From Fen-671 sp963794745 (GTDB lineage: Bacteria; Actinomycetota; Acidimicrobiia; Acidimicrobiales; Palsa-688): 64,000 nucleotides of DNA. The notes beneath the pieces were generated by a model. That model was not told where the DNA came from. It did no database searches and worked only from the letters and a program-made list of their open reading frames with translations. Every line of letters begins with the position of its first letter. Position 1 is the first letter of the stretch. The DNA lies in NCBI GenBank assembly GCA_963794745.1, contig CAWCEZ010000013.1:47490-111489 (forward strand). Reading direction: 5' to 3'. Made by a program: the position numbers and the translations under genes. This document shows positions 52,605 through 62,399 of the stretch, piece after piece.

Positions 52605-54239
52605 GTGGGAAAATGGGTGCTTGGGACGACCAAAGTGAAGTACCTGGAAAGGCGCTCGGGGGCGGCCGTCTTGGCGGCATCGCTGTTGGCTGCGGGATGC
52701 TCGGCCATGGGGGCTAGCCATGTCTCGGCACCTACGACCGTCGTGGCCACCAAAGCGGCCCATTCGCTCCCAACTACGACCACCACGACAACACCCAAAC
52801 CGGCGACCTTCGCCGGCCCGGACGGGGTCGAGGCGCGCTGGGTTATCAACGAGAACGACAAGCCCGGCACCACAGCCTGGCACCTGGACGGCGACGGCGG
52901 GGCCACCATTAACGGCTTTGCCAATTTGACGGCCGCACAGGCGGGCCAGAAGGTCACTCTCTACGTGACGACGAAGGCGGCTCGCTACCACATAAGCGCC
53001 TACCGCATCGGTTATTACGGAGGGTCGGGTGCCCGCTTGGTCTGGCGCTCGGGCGAGATGAAGGGGCTGACCCAGCCGGCTTGTACGCTCGCACCGACGA
53101 TCAACATGGTTGCCTGCGACAATTGGGCCCCTTCGATAACGGTCAAGATCGGCCCCCAGTTCGTCCAAGGCGACTACCTCTTCAAGCTTGTCGCCGACCC
53201 GGGCAGCCAGAGCTATATCCCCCTGGCAGTTTGGGACCCCTCAAGCCGTGCCGCATATGTAGTCCAAAACAGCGTGCTCACATGGCAGGGATGGAACAAC
53301 TGGGGGGGGTACGACATGTACGGTGGTGCCCCCGTTGGCGACACCCCTCAGTACGACAACCGGGCGCTCGTGCTGTCGTTCGACCGGCCTTATGCGGACG
53401 GCAGCGGGGCCGGGGACTTCATGGCCCTCGAGTACCCGCTCATCTACTGGGCCGAAGAACACGGCCTGGACGTCACCTACTGGACCGACGTGACATTTTC
53501 TGAGCACCCGGGCCTGCTCCGGCGCCACAAGGCATTACTAACCCTGGGCCATGACGAAACCTGGACCCTGCAAGAGCGCAACGGTGTCGTCGCAGCACGC
53601 GCCGAGGGGGTGAACGTCATTTATTTCGGCGCTTCCCCGGTCCTTCGCCACGCCAGGCTCCAGCCCAGCCCGATGGGGGCAAACCGGGAGGAAGTCGATT
53701 ACCGCGACCCGACGGCAGACCCCATATACGCGACCGACCCGGGTGACGCCACGGGCAATACCTGGGCCGTACCGCCGGCCGATGCGCCACCGAGCGAAGT
53801 GGTCGGCGACACTTACCAGGGGTATGGCCTCAACGGCCCGATGATCGTTTCCGACGCCACCGCCTGGCCCTTTGCCGGCAGCGGTGCTCCGCAAGGCGCT
53901 CAACTGAGAGGAGTCGAGGCAGGAGATTATGACGCCTACGACACGAGCCAACCTTCCCCGCCCAACGTAGAAATCCTCTCGCACTCGCCCGTGAACCCTG
54001 AAGTGGGCCACATCCTTGACGCCGATATGACTTATTACACCTGGCAAAATGGTGGGGGAGGGGTCCTCGCAACGGGTACGATCGGTTGGATCCCGGCAAT
54101 GGAGGCCTGCAAAGGGGCGCTGCCAGCGTGCCCGTCGCCCGTCGTCCAAGCCGTAACCGGCAACATCTTGCGCCTCTTCGGAGAGGGACCGGCCGGCAAG
54201 TACCACCCATCGGTGGCCAACTGGCAGCACTACTACTGA
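52605..54239 (+). CDS. Exported DMFase-beta-like lipoprotein
   Basis: The lipoprotein signal is AAVLAASLLAAGCSAMG (lipobox Cys 32), followed by a Thr/Pro linker. The body matches the large-subunit-like domain of N,N-dimethylformamidase: ARYHISAYRIGYYGGSGARL, VVQNSVLTWQGWNNWGGYDM, VLSFDRPYADGSGAGDFMAL, EYPLIYWAEEHGLDVTYWTD, ALLTLGHDETW. In actinobacteria such secreted proteins are common and mostly uncharacterised; formamidase activity should not be assumed. The stop overlaps convergent hisS by 7 bases. Confidence 0.85.
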   Translation: MGKWVLGTTKVKYLERRSGAAVLAASLLAAGCSAMGASHVSAPTTVVATKAAHSLPTTTTTTTPKPATFAGPDGVEARWVINENDKPGTTAWHLDGDGGATINGFANLTAAQAGQKVTLYVTTKAARYHISAYRIGYYGGSGARLVWRSGEMKGLTQPACTLAPTINMVACDNWAPSITVKIGPQFVQGDYLFKLVADPGSQSYIPLAVWDPSSRAAYVVQNSVLTWQGWNNWGGYDMYGGAPVGDTPQYDNRALVLSFDRPYADGSGAGDFMALEYPLIYWAEEHGLDVTYWTDVTFSEHPGLLRRHKALLTLGHDETWTLQERNGVVAARAEGVNVIYFGASPVLRHARLQPSPMGANREEVDYRDPTADPIYATDPGDATGNTWAVPPADAPPSEVVGDTYQGYGLNGPMIVSDATAWPFAGSGAPQGAQLRGVEAGDYDAYDTSQPSPPNVEILSHSPVNPEVGHILDADMTYYTWQNGGGGVLATGTIGWIPAMEACKGALPACPSPVVQAVTGNILRLFGEGPAGKYHPSVANWQHYY

Positions 54240-55450
54240 GGGCCAGACCTACCGGGCCCCGCCTGCCCGGTGAACGTCCCGGCGTCGATAACCTCGGTAT
54301 AACCAAGCTTTTCCAGGTCTTCGCGCTGCTTGCGGACGTTGCGTGCTCGCCGCACGACGTTGATGACGGTGCCCCCGTCCCGCTTGGACCGGGCAACGGC
54401 TAGGCAGCGCACCAGTTCTTCGTCGTCCGAGCATGTCACGGTGACCTTTGCCTGGCCGGTCCCGAAAGCGCTCTTGTCGACCAGCTCGCAGACACGCTCG
54501 AAACCGATGGAAAACCCGCACATCGCCAGTGCGGGAGCCCCAAAGCGCGCCATCATCCCGTCGTAGCGACCGCCTCCGGCAAGCGAATAGGGGAGGTCGG
54601 GGTGCGACACTTCGAAGATCTGCCCCGTGTAATAACCCATCCCCCTCACCAGTGCGGGGTCGAAGCGTACGGAAATGCCTTGCCCCTCCAAAGCGCTCAT
54701 GGTCCCTTGGAGAGCGGCCTGGACCTCGGGCGGGCCGATCAGTTCAGCCCGGGTTAACGCCTCGAGGAGCCTCTCCACCGCGGCGATGTCGTGGCCTGCC
54801 CGCGCCAGCTCGGCGGCCACGTCGTCGCTGGCGGTCTTGTCCAACTTGTCGAGCGCGATGTACACCGGCCCGGGCTGGTCCAATTGTCCGAGGTGATGTT
54901 CGACGGCGGCTCGTAGCAGGCGCCGGTCGTTGAGCCGAACGGTACAGCCACTGATCCCGATCTGTCCCAAAGCTTCGACCGTTGCGCTGCACAGTTCGAT
55001 CTCTGCTGCAATGCTTGCTTCGCCCACAATGTCGATGTCGCACTGGGTGAACTCGCGGAACCTTCCGCGCTGAGGCCGTTCGGCCCGCCAAACCGGTGCA
55101 ATATGGGCGACTTTGAAGGGCATCGGCAGATCGTTGAGGTGGTTGGCGACGAAGCGGGCGAGCGGCACCGTGAGGTCGAAGCGCAGGCCCATGTCCGCGA
55201 GCTCTCCACGACGTTCAAGCTCCTCGTCAAGTTTGGCGCCTCGCTTCAAGACCTTGAAGATCAGCTTTTCGTTTTCACCTCCCTGGCTCCCGACGAGGAC
55301 GTCGATGTCCTCGAGCGCGGGAGTTTCGATCACCTCGTACCCGTACGATGCGTACACGTCGAGGACACGGTTGGCGACCTGCCGGCGCAGCGCGCCCTCG
55401 GGAGGGACGATGTCGCGCATACCACGGGCGGGTTGAGCATGCTGTGCCAC
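54233..55450 (-). CDS. hisS: Histidyl-tRNA synthetase
   Basis: This class II synthetase has motif 1 region PARGMRDIVPPEGALRRQVA, motif 2 PVWRAERPQRGRFREFTQCD, His-specific motifs LVRGMGYYTGQIFEVSHPDL and YSLAGGGRYDGMMARFG, motif 3 GFSIGFERVCELV and the anticodon domain to the end. The longer frame starts at 55486, overlapping a divergent ABC gene. GTG 55450 with GAGG about 10 bases upstream avoids the overlap, so I prefer it. It charges tRNA-His and is essential. Confidence 0.95.
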   Translation of the reverse strand: MAQHAQPARGMRDIVPPEGALRRQVANRVLDVYASYGYEVIETPALEDIDVLVGSQGGENEKLIFKVLKRGAKLDEELERRGELADMGLRFDLTVPLARFVANHLNDLPMPFKVAHIAPVWRAERPQRGRFREFTQCDIDIVGEASIAAEIELCSATVEALGQIGISGCTVRLNDRRLLRAAVEHHLGQLDQPGPVYIALDKLDKTASDDVAAELARAGHDIAAVERLLEALTRAELIGPPEVQAALQGTMSALEGQGISVRFDPALVRGMGYYTGQIFEVSHPDLPYSLAGGGRYDGMMARFGAPALAMCGFSIGFERVCELVDKSAFGTGQAKVTVTCSDDEELVRCLAVARSKRDGGTVINVVRRARNVRKQREDLEKLGYTEVIDAGTFTGQAGPGRSGPQ

Positions 55451-55468
55451 CTGGCTAGCCTCGCTGCT

Positions 55469-56425
55469 ATGGCGGCCGCTGCGCAAGGGAGTTCAGTCGC
55501 GACCGGCGCGGCCAGCTCCTGGGGCACGGGAGGGGTGGTCATCTCGGGCCTGCGCAAGTCCTTCGGCGATGTCAAGGCCGTCCAGGGAGTGGACATTTCG
55601 ATCGCCCCGTCGTCGACGGTCGCCCTGCTCGGGCCCAATGGCGCCGGCAAGACGACGACGATCGACATGGTGCTCGGGCTGCAGCGGCCGGATGCGGGCC
55701 GGATCCTGGTGTTCGGCCGAACACCCACCAATGCGGTCAAGGCGGGCCTGGTGGGGGGCATGTTGCAGGTTGGTTCCCTGGTCAAGGACCTGACGATCCG
55801 AGAGCTCGTCAAATTGGTCGCCGGGCTCTACCCCAAGCCGCTGGGCGTGGACGAAGCCCTCCAGATCGCCGGCATCGCCGATATCGCCGACCGCCGGACC
55901 AACAAGCTGTCAGGTGGCCAGGCACAGCGGGTGCGCTTCGCGATCGCCCTGGTCGCCGACCCGGAGCTGCTGGTGCTCGACGAGCCCACGGCGGCCCTTG
56001 ACGTCGAGGGGCGGAGAGACTTCTGGACTTCGATGCGGGCGGTCGCCGCTCGCGGCAAGACCGTCCTGTTCGCCACCCACTACCTGGAAGAGGCGGACGC
56101 CTATGCCGACCGGGTCGTGCTGATGGCGCGGGGCAAGGTAGTCGCCGACGGCACGCCGGCGGAGATCAAGGCCCGTGTCGGGTCCCGCACGATCACGGCC
56201 ACGCTGCCGGGTGCCGACCTGGCTGGCCTCGGCGCCCTGCCCGGGGTCTCGGGTGCGGAGGCGAGGGGCGACGACATCGTATTGCGGTGCTCGAGCTCGG
56301 ACGCGGCTTTGCGCGCCTTGCTCGCCGGCTTCCCGAGCGTGTTCAACATCGAGGTGCGCGGCGGGAGCCTGGAGGAGGCGTTCATCGAACTGACGGGGGC
56401 CGAGGAGCTGGGGGAGGGCAAGTGA
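55469..56425 (+). CDS. ABC exporter ATP-binding protein
   Basis: From ATG 55469, 318 residues: VVISGLRKSFGDVKAVQGVD, Walker A VALLGPNGAGKTTTIDMVLG, signature NKLSGGQAQRVRFAIALV, Walker B LLVLDEPTAALDVEGRRDFW, H-loop TVLFATHYLEEADAYADRVV. The C-terminal 80 residues are the DrrA-type tail. It overlaps the permease start by 4 bases (GTGA). It is a drug or lipid exporter ATPase; the substrate is unknown. Confidence 0.93.
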   Translation: MAAAAQGSSVATGAASSWGTGGVVISGLRKSFGDVKAVQGVDISIAPSSTVALLGPNGAGKTTTIDMVLGLQRPDAGRILVFGRTPTNAVKAGLVGGMLQVGSLVKDLTIRELVKLVAGLYPKPLGVDEALQIAGIADIADRRTNKLSGGQAQRVRFAIALVADPELLVLDEPTAALDVEGRRDFWTSMRAVAARGKTVLFATHYLEEADAYADRVVLMARGKVVADGTPAEIKARVGSRTITATLPGADLAGLGALPGVSGAEARGDDIVLRCSSSDAALRALLAGFPSVFNIEVRGGSLEEAFIELTGAEELGEGK

Positions 56426-57153
56426 TAGCGATAAATTACGCCCGCTACGACGTGATCAAGACGTTGCGGAACCGGCGGTTTTTTATTTTCGCGGTCGGCA
56501 TCCCGTTGCTCCTTTACATCATCTTTGCCGGGGCTAACCAACATGTGAAGATCGAGGGCATTCCCTTCCCGGTCTATTACCTGGCCGGCATGGCTTCGTT
56601 CGGGACCATGAACGCGAGCACGTCTGGTGGGGCCGTGATTTCCCTGGAACGTGCAGTCGGCTGGACCCGGCAGCTGCGGATAACACCATTGCCTGTCTGG
56701 GCCTACATGGCGAGCAAGGTCATCCGCGGCTACCTGATGGCTGGTATCACGATCATCGTGCTTTACGCGGCTGCCGTGCTGTCGTTCAATGTCCACTTCA
56801 CCGCCGCCGGCTGGCTGCTCATGACAGGGTTGCTCCTCGTCGGGCTGCTGCCGTTCATGGCGCTCGGGATCCTTTTGGGCCATCTCGTCACCCCCGACAC
56901 AATGGGCCCGGCGCTTGGTGGGCTGACGGCGCTGTTCGCCATTTTCGGTGGTGCGTTCGGGCCACTTGCGACGACAGGTTGGTTCCACGACTTTGCTCAG
57001 CTGCTCCCGTCGTACTGGCTCGTCCAGGCGGGCGGAGCGGGCCTGACCCACGTGTCTTGGCCGGCGGAGGGTTGGGAAGTCCTCGCCGTGTGGACGCTCG
57101 CGCTGGGCAGGCTCGCGATGATCTCCTACCGCAGGGACACGAGCAAGAACTAA
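56422..57153 (+). CDS. ABC-2 type permease
   Basis: From GTG 56422, 243 residues: NYARYDVIKTLRNRRFFIFA, six hydrophobic segments including AGITIIVLYAAAVLSFNVHF and LLMTGLLLVGLLPFMALGIL, and the coupling loop ISLERAVGWTRQLRITPLPV. This is the DrrB-like partner of the ATPase upstream. Related pairs usually follow with a two-component system; none is here. Confidence 0.92.
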   Translation: MIAINYARYDVIKTLRNRRFFIFAVGIPLLLYIIFAGANQHVKIEGIPFPVYYLAGMASFGTMNASTSGGAVISLERAVGWTRQLRITPLPVWAYMASKVIRGYLMAGITIIVLYAAAVLSFNVHFTAAGWLLMTGLLLVGLLPFMALGILLGHLVTPDTMGPALGGLTALFAIFGGAFGPLATTGWFHDFAQLLPSYWLVQAGGAGLTHVSWPAEGWEVLAVWTLALGRLAMISYRRDTSKN

Positions 57154-57186
57154 CCTGCCGTTGCGGCACGTCCGAGGAGGCACCCG

Positions 57187-57654
57187 ATGGCCAAGGTAAA
57201 ACCAGTCCCTGATGGCTACCCCCGCTTGAGCCCAACGCTGGCGGTGCACGACGCCAACGCGGCGATCGCGTTTTACTGCAGCGTCTTGGGCGCGACCGAG
57301 CGGATGCGCATGGAAGCACCGGGTGGCAAGGTAGCCCACGCCGAGCTCGCTTTCGGCGATTCCGTCCTCATGCTGAACGACGAGTTCCCTGGCTCGGGGG
57401 CCACGAGCCCGAAGACGGTCGGGGGTACTCCGGTGACGCTGTCTCTCTACGTGGACGACGTCGACGACGTCTTCAAACGGGCGATCGCCGAAGGTGCCAC
57501 AAAATTACGAGGCGTGGAGGACCAGTTCTATGGGGACCGTTCGGGCTCTTTCGAAGACCCGTTCGGGCACTACTGGTATATCGCGACCCATATCGAAGAT
57601 GTGCCCCCCGAGGAGATGGCCGAGCGGTCAGCCAAGGTGATGAACGAGCTCTAG
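57187..57654 (+). CDS. VOC (glyoxalase/PhnB-like) protein
   Basis: This 155-residue protein is of the PhnB-like VOC type: GYPRLSPTLAVHDANAAIAF, YCSVLGATERMRMEAPGGKV, AHAELAFGDSVLMLNDEFPG, and the second half ending RSGSFEDPFGHYWYIATHIE. The DPFGHxW ending is typical. It could bind a metal or small ligand; members range from resistance proteins to inactive folds. RBS GAGG precedes ATG 57187 after the ABC permease, perhaps in one transcript. Confidence 0.88.
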   Translation: MAKVKPVPDGYPRLSPTLAVHDANAAIAFYCSVLGATERMRMEAPGGKVAHAELAFGDSVLMLNDEFPGSGATSPKTVGGTPVTLSLYVDDVDDVFKRAIAEGATKLRGVEDQFYGDRSGSFEDPFGHYWYIATHIEDVPPEEMAERSAKVMNEL

Positions 57655-57763
57655 CCGGCTCGCCGACGCTGCACCTGGCGGGGCCAAAGCTCGCCGCTCT
57701 AAGAATGGGCCAGGCGGCAGGAAAAATTGCCAGAGCCGGTCCGGGCCGCACGGCTCCAGCCGG

Positions 57764-58141
57764 TCAGAGGTTGTGGGCGACGGTGTGGCGAGGTTGGTAG
57801 AGCATTAGCTCGCCGGCGCCCGGGACCTGGACCATCGTCGTCATCCCGAAGCCCTGCTGGCGTACCCCACCTGTGAACACCGCCCCTTTGGCGCTCAGCT
57901 CTGCAACGGTTTGCACAATGTCGTCGCACATCAAGGTGATCTCGTGGTGCTGTTCGATCTTCCAGCTCTCGTCCCCATGGGTACCTGAGGTGGGATGGAC
58001 CGCTAGCTCGGACGGCCCGGTCTTGAAGATCAACCAGCCGTCATGGACGTCCACGTACGGCCAGCCGAGAACGTCACGAAAGAAGTCCCGAGCCGCACCC
58101 GCATCGTCCGCGTAAACCAAAGTGTGGACCGAGGTGATCAT
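57764..58141 (-). CDS. VOC (glyoxalase-like) protein
   Basis: This 125-residue protein begins SVHTLVYADDAGAARDFFRD, VLGWPYVDVHDGWLIFKTGP and ends TTMVQVPGAGELMLYQPRHT, a single VOC domain with His and Glu positions compatible with metal binding (SVH.., ELMLYQPRH). It is convergent with the upstream VOC gene but not closely similar. Substrate unknown. Confidence 0.85.
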   Translation of the reverse strand: MITSVHTLVYADDAGAARDFFRDVLGWPYVDVHDGWLIFKTGPSELAVHPTSGTHGDESWKIEQHHEITLMCDDIVQTVAELSAKGAVFTGGVRQQGFGMTTMVQVPGAGELMLYQPRHTVAHNL

Positions 58142-58304
58142 GGGCGGATCATACCGGGGAACAGCTCAGGCGCCTACTCGGGCGCCCCAGGCCCGCACCT
58201 TCTGGGCACATGCAATCATTCCGCCGCGCCGGGCGTCTCCATAGGTACGGGTTGGACAACCCGTTGCTACTTCCCCCCGAAAACCTGCGGAGGTTACGAA
58301 TACG

Positions 58305-59503
58305 ATGCGAAAGAACACCAATCGAGCCGCGCGCCTTGCGCTCGGCGTCGCCACGCTCGGCAGTGCCGGTATCCTCGGCACTCTGCTCAGCAGCCCTGCC
58401 AGCGCCGATGGCCTCAATGGGGCGGTGCCGAGCAGCTTTTCTCCGGTCGTCGGCCATGTCTACCTGGACGACAACACTGCCGGGGCCAACACGATCGGGG
58501 CCTTCAACCGTCACGCCGACGGGTCTCTTACACCAATGCCGGGGTCGCCTTTCCCGGCCGGCGGTGCCGGCACTGGCGCCGGCCTTGCGTCCCAGGGCGC
58601 TATCCAGTTGAGTAGCGACGGCCGCTTCCTGCTCGCGGTAGATGCAGGCAGTAACCAGATCTCGGTCCTGCGGGTCGGCTGGGACGGCAGCCTGCAGCTT
58701 GTCCCTGGCGGAGTGGTCTCCTCCGGGGGCCCGATGCCCGTCAGTATCGCTGTGCACGGCGAGCCTCGTGTACGTTGCCAACGCCGGCGCCGTCGGCCCG
58801 AACTTCACCGGGTTTGTCCTCTTCCCCTTCGGTCAGCTCCAGGCTCTGCCCGGTTCGACGGTCCCGTTGCCCGACGGCTCTCAGCCCGACGACGTCCTCT
58901 TCAACTCGATCGGCAACACGCTGGTCGGCAACCTGACCGGTACCTCGCAGATCGAGAGCTTCTCTGTCGGCTTCGGAGGACATTTGACCGCCGCTCCGGG
59001 CTCTCCCCTCGCCGCTCAAGGGCTCGGGCCTTTCGGCAGCGAGTTCCGCCCCACTAACCCCTTCCAGCTGTTTGTCTCGAACGCTCACAATGGCGCCGGG
59101 CTCGGGACTGTCTCGGCTTTCAACGTGGCCTGGGACGGGGCGTTGTCGTCGATCGGGGCTTCTCCGTTCGCCGACGACGCAGACGGCACCATGCTGGGTC
59201 GAGATCAGCCACGACGGCCAGTTCCTGTTCACGGTGAACACGGCGTCGGGGGACATTTCCCGTTACTGGATCGCCCCTAATGGGACGTTGACCCTGCTCG
59301 GTTCGACGCCGGTCAGCGCCACCGGTGGCGTTGGCGCAGTGGACGCTCGCCTGAGCCCCGATGGCCGGACGCTCTACGTGGACGAGAGCCGCGTAGGAGC
59401 CGTCGGCGCCTTCGCCGTGAACGGTGGCAACCTCACCGAACTGCCAAGCTCCCCCACTTCGTTGCCTGCCGGCGCTACCCCTGCCGGGATAGTCGTCAAC
59501 TAA
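58305..59503 (+). CDS. Exported seven-bladed beta-propeller (lactonase-like), two frameshifts
   Basis: A signal peptide (ALGVATLGSAGILGTLLSSP, cut near SASADG) precedes repeated propeller blades such as GHVYLDDNTAGANTIGAFNR and GAIQLSSDGRFLLAVDAGSN, QISVLRVGWDGSLQLV. An extra base near 58761 (HG then SLVYVANAGAVGPNFTGFVL) and another near 59191 (DGT then CWVEISHDGQFLFTVNTASG) break the frame; both are repaired by removing one base. The fold matches 6-phosphogluconolactonase-like secreted propellers. The enzymatic role is unproven. Confidence 0.8.
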
Positions 59504-59618
59504 GCAGTAAACCGCACATCGCCAGACAGCCGGGAGCGCGCGATCGTTTTGCCGCTCCCGGCGTCTGTAATTCGTCAGAGGCAGTGCGCAAGGTGCCAAT
59601 AGGATCGAGGCGAGCCAA

Positions 59619-60143
59619 ATGGACGACAAAGGAAGAGCCTTCCTCGAGGCAGCTCTTCCCCACATCGACGCCGTGTACCGGGTGGCACGGCACACGAGCA
59701 GGGACCACCACCGCGCCGAGGACCTCGTCCAGGAGACCTACTTGCGGGCTTTCGCTGCGTTCGCCGACCACAAGGGGCCGAGCACGAAGGCGTGGCTCGT
59801 TACGATCTGCCTCAACCTGGCCCGCAGCGAAGGGCGGCGCCGGGCGCGCCGCGTCGTCGAATCGCCTCTACCCGAGCTCTACGAGCCGGAAGCTCGCGGG
59901 GTGAGCGTGCCCGAAGAGGCGTTGGCGAACATCGACCGCGCTTCGGTTTCCAGAGCGCTCGCCAAGGTCCCCGAGGAGCAACGGATGGCCATCGTGCTCA
60001 TGGACCTGGCCGGCCACAGCGCCTCGGAGGCGGCCGAGGTCCTCGGATGTCCCCGCAACACCGTGCTCTCGCGGGTTTTCCGCGGTCGCCAGCGCCTCGC
60101 GTCGTTGCTTGTCGAGGAGGGCATCAACCGTGACGTGTCCTGA
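59619..60143 (+). CDS. ECF sigma factor (RpoE/SigR-like)
   Basis: This 174-residue protein has region 2 in PHIDAVYRVARHTSRDHHRA, EDLVQETYLRAFAAFADHKG, TKAWLVTICLNLARSEGRRR and region 4 in EEQRMAIVLMDLAGHSASEA, AEVLGCPRNTVLSRVFRGRQ. It is followed by and overlaps (14 bases) a zinc-binding anti-sigma gene, so it is probably held inactive until a stress, perhaps redox, releases it. Confidence 0.93.
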   Translation: MDDKGRAFLEAALPHIDAVYRVARHTSRDHHRAEDLVQETYLRAFAAFADHKGPSTKAWLVTICLNLARSEGRRRARRVVESPLPELYEPEARGVSVPEEALANIDRASVSRALAKVPEEQRMAIVLMDLAGHSASEAAEVLGCPRNTVLSRVFRGRQRLASLLVEEGINRDVS

Positions 60144-60846
60144 GCAGCCCATCATCGCTTTCCTCAACGGCGAGCTCTCCCCAGACGAGGAGCGCAACTT
60201 CGACGAACACCTTCTCGGGTGTGAGGAGTGCTGGCGAGCTGTACAGGCCGACCGCGCCGCACGCCTCGCCCTCGAGCAACTGCGCCAGCCCGCTCCCGCC
60301 GGGCTTCAGGGACGGGTTGCCCTGTCGATCTCCCTCGCTGCCGACGAAGCTTCGACGGGCCCAACCGTAGTGGGCAGGGACAAGGTGCCGTTCATGCGAA
60401 GGGCCTTTGCTCCTCGCGTCCGGCTCGTCTCAGCAGCCTGCTTAGTTGTGCTGGCCGCAGCCGGCGTCTTCGGTTGGGCCGCCTCGCGAACGGCGAGACC
60501 TGACCCTGCCCAGATTGCTGCTGTCGTCGCCATGATCGGCCAAGGTCCGGCCACACCGGCGCTGCGGGCGGGAGAGCACCTCGTCATCGGCGGCCAGCGC
60601 CTGGTTGTACGTGCCTACGAGCTCGAGGGAACCGAGGAAGTCGTGGCGACTTCCGCGCGGCCTTTCCCCTTACCCCCAACATCGCACCTTCTCAACGGGC
60701 CCTCCCCGCGAGCGTGGATGGCCACCAAAGGACGACTGTCCATGTACGGGGTGAACCGGCCAGCCGGCGGCGAGTCGATGTTCCTCGTCGCCGCGATGCC
60801 GATGGCGGAAATGCCACAAATGGCGGCCCGTCTCGATCTCATCTGA
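60130..60846 (+). CDS. Membrane-bound anti-sigma factor with ZAS zinc motif
   Basis: From GTG 60130, 238 residues. The N-terminus has IIAFLNGELSPDEERNFDEH, LLGCEECWRAV with the HxxxCxxC zinc site of anti-sigma factors. A membrane segment follows (LVSAACLVVLAAAGVFGWAA), then an outside domain of unknown fold (AGEHLVIGGQRLVVRAYELE). It should bind the ECF factor encoded just upstream and release it on an envelope or redox signal. Confidence 0.9.
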   Translation: MTCPEQPIIAFLNGELSPDEERNFDEHLLGCEECWRAVQADRAARLALEQLRQPAPAGLQGRVALSISLAADEASTGPTVVGRDKVPFMRRAFAPRVRLVSAACLVVLAAAGVFGWAASRTARPDPAQIAAVVAMIGQGPATPALRAGEHLVIGGQRLVVRAYELEGTEEVVATSARPFPLPPTSHLLNGPSPRAWMATKGRLSMYGVNRPAGGESMFLVAAMPMAEMPQMAARLDLI

Positions 60847-60847
60847 G

Positions 60848-61543
60848 TTACAGCGTGCCGAGACGACTGAGCGGCCACATCCGTACAAAGGCCACACCGA
60901 CTATGTAGTTTGCCGGGACCGTCCCCCAGTACCTCGAGTCGTCGGAGTCTTGGCGGTTGTCGCCCATTACGAAGTAGTGCCCCGCGGGCACGGTGTAGGG
61001 GTCGGGCAGGTGGAGCATGCCCGGAGCATCCCAGACGGTGCAGTACTCGGAGCTTGCGCTCTGCCAACCCTCGGGCAGGTAATGCTGGGCCAGCTCTTTG
61101 CCGTTCACATAGACCTTGCAATTGGCCACATAGACCGATTGGCCCGGGCCGGCTATTACCCGTTTGATGAGGTCGTTGACAGCTGACGTGTCGGCCGGAG
61201 GGCGGCGGAAGACGATGATGTCGCCGGTGTGCACAGGGCTGAAGTCGGAGGCCAGTTTGTCCACCAGCACTCGGTCGCCCGGCATCAGCGTCGGCTCCAT
61301 CGACTGGCTGGGGATGGAAAAGGCTTGCACGGCAAAGGTTTTGATGAGGAGTGCCGCGACCAGGGCCACGACAATTATTACAGCCCACTCGACGAGCGCC
61401 CGCCTCCCGCCGTTGCTCTTTGCAGAGTGCTTGTCGGGCGGCTGGTTGGTTTCTCCTGCCTGCTCAAGCGCGGGGCCCGGCTCGTCAGAGGCGGTGGTGG
61501 GGGAGGCCCCGGCGGTAGCGGTCTCGTCGACAGTGGGTTCCAT
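60848..61543 (-). CDS. lepB: Signal peptidase I
   Basis: From ATG 61543, 231 residues: an acidic leader, one membrane anchor (ALVEWAVIIVVALVAALLIK), catalytic Ser in FSIPSQSMEPTLMPGDRVLV, Lys in NDLIKRVIAGPGQSVYV and box E GHYFVMGDNRQDSDDSRYWG. ATG 61543 shares bases with the upstream stop (TAATG), so translation is coupled to the PadR-linked gene. It cleaves signal peptides outside the membrane. The convergent anti-sigma gene ends 2 bases away. Confidence 0.95.
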   Translation of the reverse strand: MEPTVDETATAGASPTTASDEPGPALEQAGETNQPPDKHSAKSNGGRRALVEWAVIIVVALVAALLIKTFAVQAFSIPSQSMEPTLMPGDRVLVDKLASDFSPVHTGDIIVFRRPPADTSAVNDLIKRVIAGPGQSVYVANCKVYVNGKELAQHYLPEGWQSASSEYCTVWDAPGMLHLPDPYTVPAGHYFVMGDNRQDSDDSRYWGTVPANYIVGVAFVRMWPLSRLGTL

Positions 61544-62399
61544 TAGCCCTGCCTTAGCGTCGCCGGTCGCGACGACCGCGCGACTTCTAGACATATGGAG
61601 CGAGCCGAAATGGCGATGCCTCCCGCTATACGGTCCGAGCCGTCCGGCGTGACGGTGCCACACGATTTGTTGCCCGCGACCTCCCACCGGACGTCGACGT
61701 GGAGCCGTTCCAGCACGGGCCCCGCGGCCGCGACGGCCCGCCCGAGGAGGTGGCTGCTCGCAAGGATCTCGCCGGGCTGAAAAATGCTGGCCGAATCTGC
61801 GTACTTTTCACCGAGCTTGGCCGCCCGACCGACCAGGACAAGCATTTGCCCGGAAAAATGGGAGGGCAAGAGGAGGCCTTCGGTGCAGCTACCTGCCCCG
61901 CCCGCGCACGTCCCGGTTACGCGGCCGACTATCCCATCGCTGCCCGTGGGTTGCCTCGTCGTCGTCGTGGCGAGGACCGAACCGACGAGGCTCGGCGAGA
62001 CCGGCAATTGCTCGACCACAATGTCGAAGTGGTGCGACTTGAACACTGCTTCGAGCTGCCTCGCCGCGTGGGGCGGCTCGTGATCTCAGCACGGACCACG
62101 CCCGCTGCCCCAGCCGGAGCTGGTGGTATTGAGACCAGCAACGATGCTGCTGCCAGTGAGGTGGCGGCCACCAGGGCGGCGGCGCCGGTGCGCAAACGGC
62201 GCGTCGTCCCGGTCTGTTTGAGTTGCTCCCTGGCCGCTCCCACGAGGTAGTCCCAAGCCATCGAGCGCGCTGGCACGCCATCTTGGGCAAGCAAGGCGGC
62301 AAGCTCACGCGCCTCGTCGCCATGGCGTGCATGCCAGGACGGCGGGTAGCAACGCAGCACAAGATCCAGCAGCCGACCTTGGCCTTTACCGCGCATCAC
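61543..62399 (-). CDS. PadR-linked exported or membrane protein, frameshifted
   Basis: The N-terminus (LLDLVLRCYPPSWHARHGDE, ARELAALLAQDG) resembles the helical prefix of PadR-associated permease proteins. A membrane segment follows (TGAAALVAATSLAAASLLVS), then an outside domain: AVFKSHHFDIVVEQLPVSPS, LVGSVLATTTT, ending ISARSICLEVARSS. The frame breaks near 62069-62074, where one C seems missing from a C-run (SRP-HAARQLEAVFK). It overlaps padR upstream and lepB downstream by a few bases each. Function unknown. Confidence 0.75.

Noticed and set aside
54240..55103. Plus-strand extension of the ABC ATPase upstream of 55469
   Set aside because: It is antisense to hisS, and the extra residues match no ABC domain.
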